Source of the DNA: Epiperipatus broadwayi
Lineage: Eukaryota > Onychophora > Udeonychophora > Euonychophora > Peripatidae
Assembly: GCA_028023455.1 (NCBI GenBank)
Contig: JAQFVV010012509.1
Span: forward strand, 3,346,590 to 3,410,589
Length of the DNA stretch: 64,000 nt
Direction: 5' to 3'
In this document: piece after piece, positions 61,230-64,000 of the stretch
How the letters are laid out: every line of letters begins with the position of its first letter
Position numbering within the stretch: the stretch's first letter is position 1
The notes under the pieces: model-generated
What the model was told of the DNA's origin: nothing
Database searches by the model: none
What the model saw: only the letters and a program-made list of their open reading frames with translations
Program-made: the position numbers and the translations under genes

Positions 61230-61345
61230 ATATAAATAAAGATATAATAAAGACAAATGACCCCCAAGATGCATTTCGTGCTGAACCAGCACTCATCAGT
61301 TGGGCCAGGTCACAATCTCTCATATACATCTTTATTATATGCAAA
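61230..61345 (-). mobile_element. Family C element, small foldback with intact hammerhead core
   Basis: Short imperfect inverted arms (TAAAGATATAATAAAGACA and TACATCTTTATTATATGC) bracket the hammerhead motif at 61258-61310. No tRNA-like module is evident beside it, unlike the copies at 12.2, 28.9 and 35.7 kb. This suggests a separate short form or a truncated copy. Confidence 0.75.
61258..61310 (-). ncRNA. Hammerhead ribozyme, full consensus core (family C)
   Basis: All parts are readable on the minus strand. Stem I is CCCAA (61304-61300) paired with UUGGG (61267-61263). CTGATGA is at 61299-61293. Stem II is GUGCUG-GUU-CAGCAC (61292-61278), six perfect pairs with a G-C closing pair. GAA is at 61277-61275. 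Stem III is the palindrome AUGCAU (61274-61269), and C17 is at 61268. Beyond an asymmetric internal loop the outer stem I segment GAC/GUC can pair, the place where natural hammerheads make loop contacts. Every strictly conserved core base is present. Predicted cleavage follows C17, between 61268 and 61267. The self-complementary stem III points to action as a dimer or in tandem transcripts. Activity is inferred. Confidence 0.85.
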
Positions 61346-62746
61346 GTATTTATCTAGAGTAAATTGTTTCATTTACCTTTTTTTTTCATGAGTATGAAAG
61401 AATTAACCTATGTGTGAATGAAAAACTGAGTTTAACAAGGTTGTATAGAATTAAATTTTTATTTTAATAATAATTTATCTTTAATCCATGCATGTGTGTT
61501 TTTAAGTGGCATTTCCTTGCTTAGAATATGTTAGAATTGAAATATTTCTCTAGTTGTATGTAGATAATATAATTATATATATATTAACTGATCAAAAATG
61601 AGCGCTAAAAATGACTCCGATCATTTACCGATCGAACATGGTTGAACTTAACCTTTTAAAACACTTGGGTGGGTAATTACTTTACAAGTCTCTTTTATAA
61701 TAAACAAATATTTATTTTAAGGAAGCCTGTGTACTTATACCTAATCATAATAATATCTGAGGGTTCTGCTATAACGTAAAATAGAACTGTGGATTTACAA
61801 CAATAAATAAATCCTATATTTGGACTGGCAAGTTTGTTCTAAGCTTTCTTATTACATAAATTCGATTTTAAATTATCTCAGGGTTATAAGATTAAAATAT
61901 AGTAAATACTATTCTTAAAATTTTAAATCTTTAAAATTATAAATTATTATTATTGACATGATTAAATAGCAAAGGGCATTGTATCTACTTAATTTATACC
62001 TTAAGCAGCTAAATATTAAATTGAAAATGATGTAAGCATATAAAAATAATGCTTAACATTTCTTACATTGCAGTATTCCTGTTAAATAATGTATAATAAT
62101 TATAAAATCATGTGACTACATTTATTTATAAAATTGGCAGATGATGAGTATTCCTAATTAACCACAAAGATCAGATAATATCTAATTAATTTATTAACAA
62201 TAAGTAATAAAAATAATAATTTAATTAAACGAAATAACAATAAGAACAAGTTCTCTGCAATCATTATAAATATTCTTGGGATGTTTTTAATTAAGAAAAT
62301 AATTCCTAGAATATGTGGGGTATCTTGAGATGTAAAACAAACACTTTATTGGAGAGAATTGTTAAGGACTTAATTATAAATAATTAACAAAACAAAAGAA
62401 CGACTTATAGTATGTGTAATTAAATAATAAGATGTTTCCTCTAAATATCTGATATATAAATTTAGTTATTTCATACAAGTGCAAAAACATTGATCCAACT
62501 TAAAATATGGGTTTAATTAACCGGATCCCAATATGTACAGATGACATTCCAGCAGAAATTTATCAAGCTCACATTATGAATAAAACGAGAATACAATATT
62601 GTCAGGAATTTAACTCAAGTGAATATTATTTATACAAATATTAGTCCACACATATAATTGAATATACAATATAAACTTTATAAAAAATTTTAAGAACTTA
62701 CGTGGATAAATAAAAAGGGTAATATTTATAATATTTAAACTATATG
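61345..62746. other. AT-rich stretch without a recognisable gene
   Basis: Nothing specific was recognised apart from a slightly GC-richer patch at 61595-61640. Confidence 0.5.
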
Positions 62747-62754
62747 CTTTAGAT

Positions 62755-63221
62755 CAGTGGTCCGCGTGCTAGACGGGCAGTAAAAAGTTTGTAATAATAA
62801 ATAATAAGAGTTTAAACTTTTAATTAATATAGCCAATTTTTATTTATTTTTTCATCTCATTTTTACCCAAGTAAAAAAAAAAGAAAACAGAACGAAAACA
62901 AAATCTAATCAATCGTTCATAAATTAATTTGTTTTTCTAGTTATCACAGATGTTTATGGGGGGGTGGGGTAATTTTTTATTACTTTTCTAAAAAAATTAA
63001 AGAAAAAGTTTTTTATTATATAAACTCCATATATATATAAAACTTTATCTTATATATTTAACATTGTTGTTTTGATCAGTTATAACAATTATGCTTATCT
63101 TTAAGAAAATTTATCTATAGACTTCTGCCGGTCTGCGAAATCTTATCCTTATTTTTGCTCGTCTGGGAACCTCATCCTTATTTTTACTGGTACGCAGGTG
63201 TGAAAAGGTTGAAGACCACTG
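62755..63221 (-). mobile_element. hAT-type non-autonomous DNA transposon, copy 2 (467 bp)
   Basis: It is in reverse orientation to copy 1. The right end is GGTTGAAGACCACTG, an exact reverse complement of copy 1's left TIR. The left end is CAGTGGTCCGCGTGCTAG: about 60 bp between CAGTG and GTCCGCG present in copy 1 is deleted. A second internal deletion of about 235 bp corresponds to copy 1 58660-58896 and has short TTTTAT homology at its edges. The flanks are CTTTAGAT (62747-62754) and GTTTAGAC (63222-63229), six of eight matching each other but exact reverse complements of copy 1's flanks. Confidence 0.92.
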
Positions 63222-63229
63222 GTTTAGAC

Positions 63230-64000
63230 TAATGGAAATGGATCAGTAATCTATGCAGAGAAACCAGAGAATTAGACTAATAAAAAACACAACAAATATT
63301 AAATTATTACTTAAATAAAAGAAAAGGAGAAATTTCCAATCACCCCCTCCAACTTCAAACAAATTGACTATCTCTTCATTCTCCACATCGATCACCCTCC
63401 ACAATTACAATTATTTACTCTTAAATGTTTGTGTTTATGTTCTTAGTCATCTCTCTCAGAAACATGGTTCTTCAATACCATTTCTTATACACACACAGGA
63501 GTGGAATGTATAATCTATTAAATTAATAACCCTTGACTGTTATAACATATTAACAATGATAATCTTATTATTTAAAATTTCAGAATTACAAATACTCTTA
63601 TTCTCAGGGTCTTGACCTGTGGTAAGGAGCAATAATAATTAATCACTTTCAAATTCATTGCAAACCCCTGGACACTTATTCCAGCAAACACTAATTAAAT
63701 AGACATATACTTATTTAAAGCTAATATCTACCTTAACTAAAGCTAATAATACAAATGATCATCATCATCACCATAGTAATACAGTAATAATAATAATAAT
63801 CAGTTATGTAGATGTAATATAAATTTGGAGTAGTTTAGTGTATGCATATATGTTTAAGGTATATATGTATATTTGGTATAGATATATTGGTGGAATTTAT
63901 GTATTATAGATAAATAGGGGATAATATATATATATGCATAGTATAATTAAGGATTATATGCACATTTGGTATGTATGCATGTATATATAGATAAAGGGTA
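63230..64000. other. AT-rich stretch with simple repeats
   Basis: It contains short ATC and TAA microsatellites at 63757-63800 and TA/TG-rich sequence to the end. No gene is recognisable. Confidence 0.55.

Larger units (their letters stand above)
59246..62754. other. 3.5-kb segment probably inverted between two hAT copies
   Basis: The segment between the oppositely oriented hAT copies is flanked on the inside by GTCTAAAC at the left and CTTTAGAT at the right. Un-inverting it would restore ATCTAAAG on both sides of copy 1 and GTTTAGAC on both sides of copy 2. It contains a large inverted repeat, an RTE remnant and the best hammerhead motif, all of which would then read on the opposite strand. 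Confidence 0.75.

Overview
This window looks like non-coding DNA from an animal, probably an invertebrate. It is roughly three-quarters A+T by eye and full of decayed mobile elements and simple repeats. I find no host protein-coding gene, no rRNA and no functional tRNA gene. Almost every open frame is either part of a decayed retrotransposon or a chance frame in AT-rich DNA. The animal assignment rests on RTE-like and L1/Tx1-like LINE remnants, tRNA-derived SINEs, hAT transposons with TIRs beginning CAGTGG, and an interstitial TTAGGG-like array. I cannot name the species.

Layout. 0-9 kb: a near-perfect 81-bp-armed hairpin (1940-2118), a decayed RTE-type LINE with a nested repeat (3.26-4.75 kb), family A repeats and a SINE. 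9-11.7 kb: two direct copies of a very AT-rich unit of about 1.3 kb. 12-20 kb: family C and family A repeats and a SINE with a 14-bp target-site duplication. 20-24.7 kb: a family D foldback, an L1/Tx1-like LINE fragment (22.4-23.66 kb) and a second family D foldback beside it. 24-34.5 kb: family A and B repeats, a second type of decayed LINE (29.1-30.6 kb) and a SINE. 35.5-36.5 kb: a direct tandem pair of family C units 484 bp apart. 39-49 kb: a foldback, minisatellites, a telomere-like array, the best-preserved RTE 3' end (45.4-46.1 kb) and an inverted-plus-direct repeat (47.7-48.6 kb). 52-61 kb: more RTE tails and family A and B repeats. 58.5-63.2 kb: two hAT copies in opposite orientation bracketing 3.5 kb.

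The unifying theme is a set of dispersed repeats whose centres can be read as hammerhead-ribozyme cores. These have CTGANGA, a short stem II, GAAA, a palindromic or near-palindromic short stem III and a C or other H17. I sort them by sequence into four families (A-D; the labels are mine). The best copy, at 61261-61306 on the minus strand, keeps every conserved core position with perfect stems. Published work links such short-stem-III hammerheads with Penelope-like elements and with retrozymes. No Penelope protein is visible here, so these look like non-autonomous copies. Family C also carries a tRNA-like box next to the ribozyme.

The second notable result is at the hAT pair. Their 8-bp target-site duplications are exchanged crosswise with exact reverse complements. 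This is the expected footprint of an inversion of the intervening segment by recombination between the two copies, or of an assembly switch within them.

All calls were made by reading the sequence. No folding, alignment or database search was run.
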